Assembly: GCF_013306565.1 (NCBI RefSeq)
Contig: NZ_PZPO01000006.1
Location: forward strand, 124,001 to 188,000
DNA length: 64,000 bases
Source: Hyphomicrobium sulfonivorans
GTDB taxonomy: Bacteria; Pseudomonadota; Alphaproteobacteria; Rhizobiales; Hyphomicrobiaceae
Reading direction: 5' to 3'
Below, in pieces: positions 28,991 to 39,877 of this stretch. How positions within the stretch are numbered: position 1 is the stretch's first letter; every line of letters begins with the position of its first letter. The notes beneath the pieces are model-generated. The model made no database searches, was not told where the DNA came from, and saw nothing but the letters and a program-made list of their open reading frames with translations. The translations under genes and the position numbers were made by a program.

Positions 28991-29105
28991 GCGCGCTCGG
29001 CCGTCGACAGATGGCTGTGACAAACGCCTTCATTCTGGCAACACTCCGCTGCAACCAGCCCGCCGGGATGACGCAATGCCCGGCGGATCGTGGTGCTGAC
29101 CTTAG

Positions 29106-29203
29106 AGCTTCCGGAAAAATGGGGACCGGTTTTCCGATAAAAAGCACGACGAAACAAACTCTAGAGCCTTGTCGCGTTTCAACGAAACGCTGAAAGGCTC
29201 TAG
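29106..29203. repeat. Dispersed palindromic repeat, copy 1
   Basis: Two modules. The first (29106-29148) has a CGGAAAA...TTTTCCG inverted pair around a GGACCGG core. The second (29161-29203) is a hairpin CTAGAGCCTT...AGGCTCTAG with GTTTC/GAAAC inside. The same two modules recur at 43135-43287. The element overlaps the stop codon of the outer-membrane gene at 29200. Confidence 0.85.
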
Positions 29204-30018
29204 AAGCCGATCCCGACGCCTGCGGTCGCCAACTGGTAGGACGTAGAGTCGAACTGGACCGTCCAGGGCGAGGTGGGCGCGTGGTTGGCGTACACGGTAG
29301 ATCCGAACGTCTGATCCACAGAGCCGACGTACAGATAGCGATACTCGCCGAACAGATATGCGTTGCTGCTGATTGCGAGCCGGGCACCGGCCTTGATCTG
29401 CGCTGCGAAGGTCCAAGCGTCGGACGAGGTGCCTGAATTGAAGTGATTGACGCCGGCCTCCATCGGCGTGACTTGCAGGGAATCCGCGCCGCTCAGTGAG
29501 AGCCGCGCAGCGCCGATGCCGCCGCCGATGTACGGTGTGATGCTGTACGACGTCGGGAAGCTGAGAACCATGTTCGCCAGGAAGACGGTGCTGTTGGATG
29601 AGAATGAATTCTCGAACGTATGCACCGGAAGTCGGACGCTCGGAGCGTTCACCGTTGCGTGCCTGTTGCCGGTATCGAGGTAGAAACCTTCGATCTCGAA
29701 CGCGGGCAGCATGAGCGAATTATATGACCACTCATGACCAACCTGTGCGCCGATAAAGCCGACACCGCCGCTGTTGGTGCTGCCCGTTGCGTTGACCGCC
29801 AGCGGACCGCCCTGGGCTTCGACGAAATAGGCGGTTCCACGTTGGATGATGTCGTTGGAGCTGCCGAAACCGCCGCCACCGAATAGGCCGACGTACACGC
29901 CGCGCCCCGGTGCTGCAGCGACTGCCGCTGCGCCGCCGCTGGAGTTCCAGCCATCGGCCGCCACACTGTGAAGCGTTACCAAACTCGCCACGACTGCTAA
30001 CGTCAGTTTTAGTTTCAT
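29200..30018 (-). CDS. Outer-membrane beta-barrel protein (Omp25/opacity-like)
   Basis: A 272-residue protein with a signal peptide (MKLKLTLAVVASLVTL..., cleavage near VAA-D). The rest has the alternating pattern of a small beta-barrel: GVYVGLFGGGGFGSSND, VGFIGAQVGHEWSYNSLM, ITPYIGGGIGAARLSL, and a final strand ending in Gly-Ile-Gly-Phe, the usual C-terminal aromatic for BAM-driven insertion. Family is OmpA-like/opacity porin; no more specific role can be given. Start ATG 30018 (GGGGG upstream). The stop codon is provided by the edge of a palindromic repeat. Confidence 0.82.
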   Translation of the reverse strand: MKLKLTLAVVASLVTLHSVAADGWNSSGGAAAVAAAPGRGVYVGLFGGGGFGSSNDIIQRGTAYFVEAQGGPLAVNATGSTNSGGVGFIGAQVGHEWSYNSLMLPAFEIEGFYLDTGNRHATVNAPSVRLPVHTFENSFSSNSTVFLANMVLSFPTSYSITPYIGGGIGAARLSLSGADSLQVTPMEAGVNHFNSGTSSDAWTFAAQIKAGARLAISSNAYLFGEYRYLYVGSVDQTFGSTVYANHAPTSPWTVQFDSTSYQLATAGVGIGF

Positions 30019-30529
30019 GGCTGCCCCCACTGATGACAGGATCGAATCGATCCTGTTGAGCAGAAGGTATTGCTGCTCGGTCGCCAGCGCATGGTTTTGT
30101 TGCAATACACATTGTTCATTGCATGCAATCCTGTGCGCCGTTCTGGAGCGACCGCTGCGGCGTTCAAATTTACAATCGGAACGGGCGTGCAGGAGGCTGA
30201 TCGTCAGCGCGCGCACAAGAAGCAAATCCCGAGGTGTAGGCCTCGGTACAGATTGCGGCCGCCGCATCAACCGCAACGCGACGGTCGCAATTGTTATGGC
30301 CGTCAGCGCTGAAATTTCATCGCGCTGACGATCCACTGCCACTCATCGCCCTGTGTGCCAGATAGTGCAGCGGGCTGCTGAAAATCTCTGGGGCCTCCAG
30401 CAGGTGGAGGGTCAACAGAGTGAAAACTTTTCTATTCGTTAGTCTATTTCGGGCGATGGAACGGCTGCGCGTGCATCGGGATTCTATGTTGGTTGACGCG
30501 CGGAATTTGGAACCACAGGGCGAGGAAAC
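30019..30529. other. Divergent gap with a perfect palindrome near the porin start
   Basis: About 510 bases without a recognisable gene. The main feature is the 21-bp palindrome at 30036-30056 (own entry). The right part should hold the DUF924 promoter. Nothing else was recognised. Confidence 0.5.
30036..30056. promoter_or_regulatory. Perfect 10-1-10 palindrome in the leader of the outer-membrane gene
   Basis: ACAGGATCGA-A-TCGATCCTGT, eighteen bases upstream of the ATG at 30018. It may be an operator or, once transcribed, a hairpin covering the ribosome-binding region. Confidence 0.55.
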
Positions 30530-31096
30530 ATGACGGCTGCTTCAAACACCGATCCGGCATGGGTGTCAGATGTTCTGACGTTCTGGTTCGACAAGCTCGG
30601 CCGCAAAGGCTGGTTTGTGAAGGATGCGGCGATCGACGACGAGATCCGGCAGCGGTTTGCGCCTCTTGTCGATGAAATCAACCGTCGTCCCATCGATACG
30701 GCAATTTCCAGTCCGGACCACGTGCTGGCCAGCGTGATCGTTCTCGACCAGTTCACGCGCAACATCTATCGCGGCGAGCCGCAGTCATTCGCTTATGACG
30801 AACTGGCGCGCGCAGTGGCGCGGCTGGCGATCGCGCTGCATATCGACAACCGCATTCCTCTGGATCGACGCGTCTTTCTGTATCTGCCGTTTGAACACAG
30901 CGAAGCGCTGGCGGATCAGGAGCGCGCGGTGGAGCTTATCACCACGTTGGGCGATGCCGAGTTCACTCGCTATGCCGAAGTTCACCGCGATGTCATCGCG
31001 CGTTTCGGCCGCTTTCCCCATCGCAACGCCATTCTGGGGCGGCCTTCAACCGCTGAGGAAACCGCATTCCTGCAGCAGCCGGGCAGTTCATTCTAG
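30530..31096 (+). CDS. DUF924 family protein
   Basis: A 188-residue helical protein of the DUF924 family. Hallmarks: VLTFWFDK near the N-terminus, then LASVIVLDQFTRNIYRG, FLYLPFEHSE and RFGRFPHRNAILGR. The fold resembles tetratricopeptide-like helices; no enzyme role is established. ATG 30530 is preceded by GCGAGG. It ends before a bidirectional terminator and stands alone. Confidence 0.92.
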   Translation: MTAASNTDPAWVSDVLTFWFDKLGRKGWFVKDAAIDDEIRQRFAPLVDEINRRPIDTAISSPDHVLASVIVLDQFTRNIYRGEPQSFAYDELARAVARLAIALHIDNRIPLDRRVFLYLPFEHSEALADQERAVELITTLGDAEFTRYAEVHRDVIARFGRFPHRNAILGRPSTAEETAFLQQPGSSF

Positions 31097-31151
31097 CTGC
31101 TTGCTGTCGGGGACGGTTGTCCGCGCGCGGGCTGATCAGCACGACGAGATT

Positions 31152-31190
31152 AAAAAAACGCACGGCCGATTTCTCGGTCGTGCGTTTTCT
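31152..31190. terminator. Bidirectional terminator between DUF924 and the DEAD helicase
   Basis: A 13-bp stem with one G-T pair (AACGCACGGCCGA/TCGGTCGTGCGTT, loop TTTC), with A-run to the left and T-rich sequence to the right, between convergent genes. Confidence 0.8.
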
Positions 31191-31217
31191 TATTCTGGAG
31201 CTGGCCAGGTGGAGCGA

Positions 31218-33011
<1,794 letters not shown>

Positions 33012-33267
33012 GCGTTCCCGCGCCAGACACCAGTTGGAGAGGCGGCAGCGGGTGACGGAGCGCAGGGGGAGTGGCGAAAAGGGCCTAACCGGAAATATCG
33101 GCGATCTCGAAAAGGGACGAAGTAAATAGGCATCCCCTGCGCTCGAGCCGTCTGTGTGCTTGCACATGCCAGCTTGAAACGCAAGAAAAACCGCGGTCTG
33201 TGGCGTTGAACCGCGGGTTTTCCAGTCAATTTCGGGCCACGAAGCGTGTTTCGTGGCCCGAGTTTAA
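33012..33267. other. Gap with two hairpins, helicase upstream / aqpZ downstream
   Basis: Two stem-loops lie near the aqpZ end: AACCGCGG/CCGCGGGTT (about 33189-33219) and CGGGCCACGAA/TTCGTGGCCCG (33233-33260). The second ends eight bases from the aqpZ stop and probably terminates its transcript. Confidence 0.5.
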
Positions 33268-33936
33268 TCAATCGTTGTCGATGAGGCAGCGGCCAAGCAG
33301 GCCACCGATTACGCCGCCGAGGATTGGCGCAACCCAGAACAGCCACAGCTGCTGCAGCGGTTCGCCAAGGGCAACAGCTGCCGAGGCAAGGCTGCGGGCC
33401 GGGTTGATCGAAGCGTTATCGACCGGGATCGCCATGATCTGGGTGGCCGCCAGCGCAAGACCGATCGCGATGGCAGCGAAGCCAGCCGGAGCGCGCGAAG
33501 AGGTGACACCCATGATGATGAAGATGAACGCTGCCGTCAGCACAACCTCGATCAGGAAGGCCGAGAACAGCGGATAGAAATCGCCGCCGTACATGTTGGC
33601 TGCGAAGTTGCCGACCTCAAAGCCGCTCTTGCCGGCGGCAATCAGATAGAACACGAATGCTGCGGCCACGGCGCCCGCACACTGCGCAATGATGTAGCCG
33701 ATAGCGTTAGCAGCCGAGAACCGCCCGCCGGCGACAAGGCCGAGCGTTACGGCGGGATTGAAATGACCGCCGGAGATATGGCCAACGGCGTAGATCATCG
33801 CCATCACCGTGAAGCCGAGCGACAGTGCGACGCCAATGATGCCTGCGTTCGGAAATGCAAACAGAGCAGCTCCGAGCACGGAAGCCACGAGCATGAATGT
33901 GCCGAGAAATTCAGCGGCCAGCGCCTTCATCCGCAT
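33268..33936 (-). CDS. aqpZ: Aquaporin Z-type water channel
   Basis: A 222-residue MIP channel. Both NPA motifs are present (GHFNPAVTLG and ASINPARSL), as are six membrane segments and the N-terminal AAEFLGTFMLV. The arginine after the second NPA that forms the selectivity filter is there. The residues look like AqpZ rather than GlpF, so water is the probable substrate. ATG 33936 has GGGGAT upstream; a longer frame to 34026 has no conserved sequence. Confidence 0.93.
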   Translation of the reverse strand: MRMKALAAEFLGTFMLVASVLGAALFAFPNAGIIGVALSLGFTVMAMIYAVGHISGGHFNPAVTLGLVAGGRFSAANAIGYIIAQCAGAVAAAFVFYLIAAGKSGFEVGNFAANMYGGDFYPLFSAFLIEVVLTAAFIFIIMGVTSSRAPAGFAAIAIGLALAATQIMAIPVDNASINPARSLASAAVALGEPLQQLWLFWVAPILGGVIGGLLGRCLIDND

Positions 33937-34218
33937 TGTATTATCCCCATTGCTGTGATCGCTTCGTTTTTTGATTGAGAACGCACACTGCAACCGGGCA
34001 CACCTGTCGAAGCGGACAAGCGGCACCGTGCGCGATGTCTACTGCTTCGACGGCGTGAAAGGCAACGTGAAACAGGGCATTGTTTCTATTGACGTAACCG
34101 CGCAGCAACGTCGTCGAAAGCAATTCGACTCAATGCGCTTTTCAATTTCATTCTGTGCCAGAATGGGTTGCAACGGATTCGGCGCGCGATGGCACAGTAG
34201 AAAACTGGATGGCTCGAC

Positions 34219-35604
34219 ATGCATGCAACCGGAGTGCTTGAGGCTCCCCGGCAAGGGGAAGCACACAATCGGCGGCCCGGTCGGGCGAATCGCCAGAACG
34301 CCGCCGAGGCGCAGGCGCTCAAGGCGCGCGACAACACCACCAACTGGAAATACCTCGCCCGCATCTATCTCGTCATTGCTGTCTCCGTTGCCGCAACCGC
34401 GTGGGCGCTGGAGTCGGCAAAGGTTGGCGAGATGTCATGGTTGGTCGCCATTCCGGTCACACTCGCGGCCATCGTGGCGATCGGCGCTTCGCAGCATCAG
34501 TTCGGCGGCGTGATCCACGAAGGCACGCATTTCATTCTGTTCGCCAACCGCAGACTGAATGAGCTGGCGTCGGACTGGCTGGCGGCTTTTCCGCTGGTCA
34601 CAACCACGTATCACTATCGACTGCATCATCTTGCGCACCATCAGTTCGTGAACGATCACGAGCGCGATCCCGATATCAGCCAGCTGCACGAGAGCGACCA
34701 CTGGCTCGACTTCCCGATCACGCATGTCGAGATCCTCTGGAAACTGGTGAAGCAGCTTTGGCCGCCGAACCTGATCCGCTACACGATCACGCGCGCTAAA
34801 TACGGCTCGATGGGCACCGGGACGCTGAACCCCTATGCCGATCCGCAGTATCCCGGCAGCAAATGGCCGTTGCGTATCGGTGCGCTGTTCATTCTCGGCG
34901 CGCCCGCAGTGCTGGTGCCGCTGAGCGCACTTGGCCATTGGCAGGCTGCCGCCGTTGTGCTGCCGACGATGTGGGCGGCAGCGGTTATCGCGCTGCTGCG
35001 CTTGCCGGCGCATCACTTTCCGCGCACGCGTCTTGCTCCGGTCGTACCCATTCGCCAACTCACCATCAGCCGCGTGACCTACATGGCGGTGCTTTACGGT
35101 GCTCTGTCGGCAGTGGCGCTTGCCGGTTATGGCGATGCCTGGGGCTACTTCGGTCTGTTGTGGATCGTGCCGCTGTTCACAACCTTCCCGCTGTTCATGA
35201 TCCTGCGCCAGTGGGTGCAGCACGGCAACGCCGATCGCGGGCGTTACACCAACACGCGCGTGTTCCTCGTCGGCCCGCTGGTGCGTTATGCGGTGTTTCC
35301 GTGGGGCATGGATTATCACCTGCCGCATCATCTCATGGCATCGGTGCCGCACTACAATCTGAAGCGCCTGCACGAGCTTATGCTGCAGGATCCCGAGTAT
35401 GCGGAGAAGGGCGTGATCGTCGAAGGCTATTTCGGCGATGAGGACAACGCCAATGGCCGGCCAACGGCGATGGGTGTGTTGGGGCCTGCGCATGCGCCGA
35501 AAGCGGGCGAGGCTGCTTACGTTGACAACGCTGCGATCGAGTACGCCGATATTGCTGACGCAGCTGGCATTGCACGCGAGGTCGAGGCGTCGTTGCGGCG
35601 CTAG
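34219..35604 (+). CDS. Fatty acid desaturase family membrane protein
   Basis: A 461-residue membrane di-iron protein. Three histidine boxes are visible: HEGTH (about residue 97), HRLHHLAHH-like YRLHHLAHH (about 130) and LPHH within DYHLPHHLM (about 360), plus a QHGN segment. Such enzymes insert double bonds or hydroxyl groups into acyl or carotenoid-like chains, but the substrate cannot be set from sequence. Four to six membrane segments. The first ~40 residues are polar. A long palindromic element and a terminator follow it. Confidence 0.88.
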   Translation: MHATGVLEAPRQGEAHNRRPGRANRQNAAEAQALKARDNTTNWKYLARIYLVIAVSVAATAWALESAKVGEMSWLVAIPVTLAAIVAIGASQHQFGGVIHEGTHFILFANRRLNELASDWLAAFPLVTTTYHYRLHHLAHHQFVNDHERDPDISQLHESDHWLDFPITHVEILWKLVKQLWPPNLIRYTITRAKYGSMGTGTLNPYADPQYPGSKWPLRIGALFILGAPAVLVPLSALGHWQAAAVVLPTMWAAAVIALLRLPAHHFPRTRLAPVVPIRQLTISRVTYMAVLYGALSAVALAGYGDAWGYFGLLWIVPLFTTFPLFMILRQWVQHGNADRGRYTNTRVFLVGPLVRYAVFPWGMDYHLPHHLMASVPHYNLKRLHELMLQDPEYAEKGVIVEGYFGDEDNANGRPTAMGVLGPAHAPKAGEAAYVDNAAIEYADIADAAGIAREVEASLRR

Positions 35605-35611
35605 GCTTTTT

Positions 35612-35734
35612 TTGGCGCTCGGCGACTCCCCCTCTGGGAGCCGGCCGCCGAACGCGTCTTCGTCGGCAGGACGTGTTTGTTTCGCAACAAACAACCACGG
35701 CCGGCTCCGCGTAGCGAAGTCCGCCGAGCGCCAA
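35612..35734. repeat. Long imperfect inverted-repeat element with inner hairpin
   Basis: Outer arms of 36-37 bp: thirteen perfect terminal pairs (TTGGCGCTCGGCG/CGCCGAGCGCCAA) and ten perfect inner pairs (GAGCCGGCCG/CGGCCGGCTC), unmatched between. Inside is a perfect 8-bp hairpin TGTTTGTT/AACAAACA with loop TCGC at 35674-35693. It begins eight bases after the desaturase stop. No transposase or target duplication is visible. Confidence 0.8.
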
Positions 35735-35777
35735 CAACAAAAGGCCGCGAACGGTACGTTCGCGGCCTTTGTTGTTT
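35733..35777. terminator. Bidirectional terminator, desaturase / L,D-transpeptidase
   Basis: A 19-bp stem with one extra A (AACAACAAAAGGCCGCGAAC / GTTCGCGGCCTTTGTTGTT, loop GGTAC), A-rich left and T-rich right, between convergent genes. Confidence 0.85.
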
Positions 35778-35806
35778 GCAATCCGATGAGCCGGTGTCAG
35801 CTCACC

Positions 35807-37498
35807 TTACCACCAGGGGAACGGGCCCTGATTGTACTTTTTCTTCTGCTGCTTGGCGGCCTGACGGCGCTGCGGCTGGTTGTTGTAATAACCAAAGCCA
35901 CCCCAGTTGAAGACGTAGTAGTCGTCCTGAACTTCGGGCTTCGGCTTCGGACGCAGAATGATGCCGCCCTGCAGCTCGCCGCTCAGCAGCACAACGAACT
36001 CTGTCGCCTTGCCGGTTTCCTTGTGGAGCGGTTCATCGGAAACGATCAGCGACGAACCAGGCAGCACCAGCTCCGAAATGCGCGCGCGGGCTTCTTCCGG
36101 GATTTCAATCCGGTCGAGAGCAGCAGCCGCTGCATCGGCGTCGGTCGGGATCGAAGGCACGGAGGCGTTCAGCTTGTGGCGATACATGCCACTTGCCTTC
36201 AGCGGCTCGTTGCCCTGCCGGCCTTCGATCGAAACAACGTTCCAGCGCAGGTCGTGACGGCCCGGCTCGAAATCGAGCGCGGTAAAAGTGTGCGTGCCGA
36301 TCTGGCGGTCTTCATCGACGATCGTCACGTCGGTTTCAAAAACCGGCTCCATGTCCTGACGCACGTACAGCTTCTTGGCTGCGCGGCTCACGAACACTGA
36401 TACCGGCGAAAGCTTGCGCTCGGCATCGCGGGCAGCTGCAACCACTTCCTGCAACTCTGTTTCCGCAGCCTTGGCTGCTTCCTCAGCCCGGTTGCTCTCC
36501 TCCAGCGCAGGCGCCATTTCGGCGTTGACTGCCTCAAGCTTTGCCTGAGCAGCGGCGAGGCGCTCTTCCGCCTTGGTCTTGGCCGCTTCCGCCTTGTTGA
36601 TGGAGTTCGGCTTGGTTGCCTTTGAAAGCACGCGCTCGGCATAAGCGAGGCTGTCCGCTGCGCGCTTTACGTTGCGCTCAGCCGTGGTCACAGCCTTCTT
36701 TGAGTTTGCCGACTGGCGCGCCAGTTTCTTGGCGTTGTCCCGGGCTTCCGTCGCTTTGCGTTCAAGCTCGCCTGCTTCCGCACGCTTGGAGGCGGCGATG
36801 GCCTGGAATGCGGCCATGCGGGCAGCCAGCTCGGGCGGATCGTTCGGGCCGCCCTCATAACGCGTGTCCCTGCCGTCCTCGGTCGGCATCGGCATGGTGT
36901 GCGCCGCCTTGGTCAGCACGGCCACATTGCCCTGATAGGGCGTGTGCTTGAACAGCTTGGGGTGCGAGATCGGCGTCGGCGCCATGTTGTTGCGGGAAAC
37001 GATGACGCGCATGCCGAGCTTGGTCAGCTCGAACATGTCACCGGCAAAGTTGTTGCGCAGGCGCACGCAGCCGTGGGAGGCCGGATAACCGGGCAGCGCG
37101 CCACCGTGCAGCGCTACACCCGTCCATGTGATGCGCTGCATGAACGGCATCGCCGCGTCGTCGTAGCGGTTGGAATAGTGCTCGCGGTTTTTCTGCAGGA
37201 TCGAATAGATGCCGGGCGGCGTATCGTTCGGGCTGGCGCCGCTCGATACCGGCCCGTGCATGATCGGCGCGCCGGTGGTGTCATACAACGTGACGCGCTG
37301 ATCGCCGAGCGAAACGATAGCTAGCCGCGCCGTTCCGTATCCACGCTGCTCCGTGCTGCTCTGGTTTTCGTTTTCGGCCTCGGCGCTTTTTCTCGACTGG
37401 GCGGCAGCGGGCGCGCACAGGGCAGCACCGGCGACGGCCGTCAGCGCGACAAGAGATGTAAAGGAGAGGCGGCGACGCTGCGCATGGATAGGTGCCAT
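35807..37498 (-). CDS. L,D-transpeptidase (YkuD) with coiled-coil region
   Basis: A 563-residue exported protein. The signal peptide ends near APAAAQS (residue 35). The YkuD catalytic domain follows at about 57-170 with HGGALPGYPASHGCVRL; His142 and Cys144 are catalytic. These enzymes make 3-3 peptidoglycan crosslinks or anchor proteins to the wall. About residues 220-370 are an Ala/Glu/Lys/Arg heptad-rich coiled coil, then a second beta-rich domain, then a Gln/Lys-rich end closing PFPWW. Usual family members are 300-350 residues, so this is long. ATG 37498 has AAGGG upstream. Confidence 0.9.
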   Translation of the reverse strand: MAPIHAQRRRLSFTSLVALTAVAGAALCAPAAAQSRKSAEAENENQSSTEQRGYGTARLAIVSLGDQRVTLYDTTGAPIMHGPVSSGASPNDTPPGIYSILQKNREHYSNRYDDAAMPFMQRITWTGVALHGGALPGYPASHGCVRLRNNFAGDMFELTKLGMRVIVSRNNMAPTPISHPKLFKHTPYQGNVAVLTKAAHTMPMPTEDGRDTRYEGGPNDPPELAARMAAFQAIAASKRAEAGELERKATEARDNAKKLARQSANSKKAVTTAERNVKRAADSLAYAERVLSKATKPNSINKAEAAKTKAEERLAAAQAKLEAVNAEMAPALEESNRAEEAAKAAETELQEVVAAARDAERKLSPVSVFVSRAAKKLYVRQDMEPVFETDVTIVDEDRQIGTHTFTALDFEPGRHDLRWNVVSIEGRQGNEPLKASGMYRHKLNASVPSIPTDADAAAAALDRIEIPEEARARISELVLPGSSLIVSDEPLHKETGKATEFVVLLSGELQGGIILRPKPKPEVQDDYYVFNWGGFGYYNNQPQRRQAAKQQKKKYNQGPFPWW

Positions 37499-37861
37499 TT
37501 CAATAACCCTTAGAAAGCTCTAACGCGTGATCTAACGTGAGATTCCCTAAACTCCCCTTATCGGGATTGGGCTCCGTTAAAAATCTACAGTGCGACCATC
37601 ATGCGGCACACAAGCCTGTGAGATGTTGCTGCCTATACAATGTAGTCTATCGGTCAAGATTTATCGAGTTCCTCAAGGAACAATTAACCATGCCCTGGCC
37701 GAAAATCTTTGGTTAAAAATCTTTCGCTGCGGGAAAGGGTTAGGTTCTCTGTGAGGTTTAGGAGGGCTTAGCCTCCCAACGCGCAAAGTTTTTTCAGCAG
37801 ACTCCGACGCGGACCAGCTGAAATAGCGCAGCCAGGCGTCGGAGCAGGCGGGGGCGGGCGG
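37499..37861. other. Gap upstream of the L,D-transpeptidase, downstream of parE
   Basis: About 360 A+T-richer bases. GTTAAAAATCT occurs twice (near 37576 and 37713). GGAGG/CCTCC and CTCCGACGC/GCGTCGGAG inverted repeats lie in the right half; the latter may be the parE terminator region. No gene was recognised. Confidence 0.45.
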
Positions 37862-39877
37862 TCAGATATCCAGATCGCGGGCGAAGGCTGCATGCTCCTG
37901 GATGAAGCGGAAGCGCGCCTCGGGCTTCGATCCCATCAACGCGTTGACCGCTTCGCCCACTTCGCTGCGATCACCATCGCCGATTTCGACACGCAGCAGC
38001 GTGCGCCGCTTCGGGTCCATGGTCGTTTCCTTGAGCTGCGCGGCGTTCATCTCGCCCAGACCTTTGAAGCGGCCGATGTCGACCTTGGTGCCGGGCTTGA
38101 ACTCCTTGGCCAGGAGTTCCGCGCGATGAACTTCGTCCCGCGCATAGACGGACTTGGCGCCATGGGTCAGCTTGAACAGCGGCGGTACGGCAAGGAACAG
38201 GTGCCCGTTCTCGATCAGCTCCGGCATCTGCTGATAGAAGAACGTGATCAGCAGCGATGCGATGTGCGCGCCGTCGACGTCGGCGTCGGTCATGATGATC
38301 ACGCGCTCATAGCGCAGGTCGTCGTCGTTGTATTTCGAGCCGGTGCCGACACCGAGCGCGAGGATGAGATCTGACAACAGTTGGTTCTGCGAAAGCTTGG
38401 CTGAAGACGCGTTGGCGACGTTCAGGATCTTGCCCCGCAGCGGCAGAATAGCCTGCGTCTCGCGCTGACGTGCGCTCTTGGCCGAGCCACCGGCCGAGTC
38501 ACCTTCGACGATGAAGATCTCGGTGCCCGCGGCCGCCTGGATGGTGCAGTCGGCCAGCTTGCCCGGCAGGCGGAGTTTGCGCGTGGCCGATTGCCGGCTG
38601 ACTTCCTTCTCGCGCCGGCGCTTCAGCCGGTCTTCGGCCTGTTCGATGGCCCATTCCAGCAGCTTGGTTGCCTGCTGCGGGCTTTGGTTGAGCCAGTGAT
38701 CGAAGGCATCCTTGACGGCGGATTCGACGATGCGCGTCGCTTCCTGCGTCGCCAGCTTGTCCTTTGTCTGGCCCTGGAATTCCGGCTCACGGATAAACAC
38801 CGACAGCATGGAAGCCGCCGTGCCGACTACGTCTTCGGCGGTGATCTGCGATGCCTTGCGATTGCCGACGCGGTCGCCGAACTCACGCAGGCCCTTGGAA
38901 AGCGCTGATCTGAGGCCGTTTTCGTGCGTGCCGCCTTCGCCGGTCGGAATGGTGTTGCAGTATGAGCGGCTGAAGCCGTCGGCGTCGATGATCCAGGCAA
39001 CAGCCCATTCAACCGAGCCGTGCTTGCCTTCACGCTCAACGTTGCCGGCAAACAGATCCTTGGTGACCAGCGTGCGACCGGTGATCTCGGAAGCGAGATA
39101 ATCTTTCAGGCCGCCGGGGAAATGGAATTCGGCCTCCGCAGGCGTGTCGTCGCTGATGAGTTCGGGATCGCACTTCCAGCGAATTTTGACGCCGCCGAAC
39201 AGATACGCCTTCGAGCGCGTCATCTTGAACAGACGCGCAGGCTTGAAGTGTGTGTTCTTGCCGAAGATCTTTTCGTCAGGATGGAAGCGCACCTTGGTGC
39301 CGCGCCGGTTCATCACCGGGCCCAGCTTCTCAAGCTTGCCCTGCGGAACGCCGCGCGAGAACACCATCCGGTAAAGCTGCTGGCTGCGCGCAACCTCGAC
39401 TTCGCAGATGTCCGACAGCGCGTTGACGACCGAAATGCCGACGCCGTGCAAACCACCGGACGTATTGTAGGCCTTGCCCTCGAACTTGCCGCCCGCATGC
39501 AGCGTGCACATGATGACTTCGAGCGCGCTCTTGTTCTTGAACTTCGGATGCGGATCGATGGGAATACCGCGCCCGTTATCAGAGACGCTCAGATAGCCGT
39601 CCTTCTCCAGCTCGACCTCGATCCATGTAGCGTGACCGGCGACGGCCTCGTCCATGGAGTTGTCGATGATCTCGGCGAACAGATGGTGCAGCGCCTTTTC
39701 GTCGGTGCCGCCGATGTACATACCGGGGCGGCGGCGTACCGGCTCGAGGCCCTCAAGAACCTCGATATCGGCTGCCGTGTAGGCATCGGAAGCATCTGTG
39801 GCACGGCGAGCGCGGGCCGTCTTTTCGGTCATGGAGCTTTCGATCGTTGTGAAGAGATCGCGAGCGGCTCCAGCCAT
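37862..39877 (-). CDS. parE: DNA topoisomerase IV subunit B (ParE)
   Basis: A 671-residue type IIA topoisomerase subunit that, with ParC, unlinks daughter chromosomes. The GHKL ATPase fold is shown by EIIDNSMDEA, DNGRGIP and GGLHGVGISVVNAL; the TOPRIM domain by FIVEGDSAGGSAK and IIMTDADVDGAHI, with the acidic triad intact. Length and the absence of the GyrB C-terminal insertion favour ParE over GyrB. The last segment FRFIQEHA is shared with both. ATG 39877 has GAGGGAA upstream. parC is not in the window. Confidence 0.94.
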   Translation of the reverse strand: MAGAARDLFTTIESSMTEKTARARRATDASDAYTAADIEVLEGLEPVRRRPGMYIGGTDEKALHHLFAEIIDNSMDEAVAGHATWIEVELEKDGYLSVSDNGRGIPIDPHPKFKNKSALEVIMCTLHAGGKFEGKAYNTSGGLHGVGISVVNALSDICEVEVARSQQLYRMVFSRGVPQGKLEKLGPVMNRRGTKVRFHPDEKIFGKNTHFKPARLFKMTRSKAYLFGGVKIRWKCDPELISDDTPAEAEFHFPGGLKDYLASEITGRTLVTKDLFAGNVEREGKHGSVEWAVAWIIDADGFSRSYCNTIPTGEGGTHENGLRSALSKGLREFGDRVGNRKASQITAEDVVGTAASMLSVFIREPEFQGQTKDKLATQEATRIVESAVKDAFDHWLNQSPQQATKLLEWAIEQAEDRLKRRREKEVSRQSATRKLRLPGKLADCTIQAAAGTEIFIVEGDSAGGSAKSARQRETQAILPLRGKILNVANASSAKLSQNQLLSDLILALGVGTGSKYNDDDLRYERVIIMTDADVDGAHIASLLITFFYQQMPELIENGHLFLAVPPLFKLTHGAKSVYARDEVHRAELLAKEFKPGTKVDIGRFKGLGEMNAAQLKETTMDPKRRTLLRVEIGDGDRSEVGEAVNALMGSKPEARFRFIQEHAAFARDLDI

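Noticed and set aside
35612-35734. Insertion sequence
   Set aside because: Too short to code for a transposase and no target duplication is visible; kept only as an inverted-repeat element.
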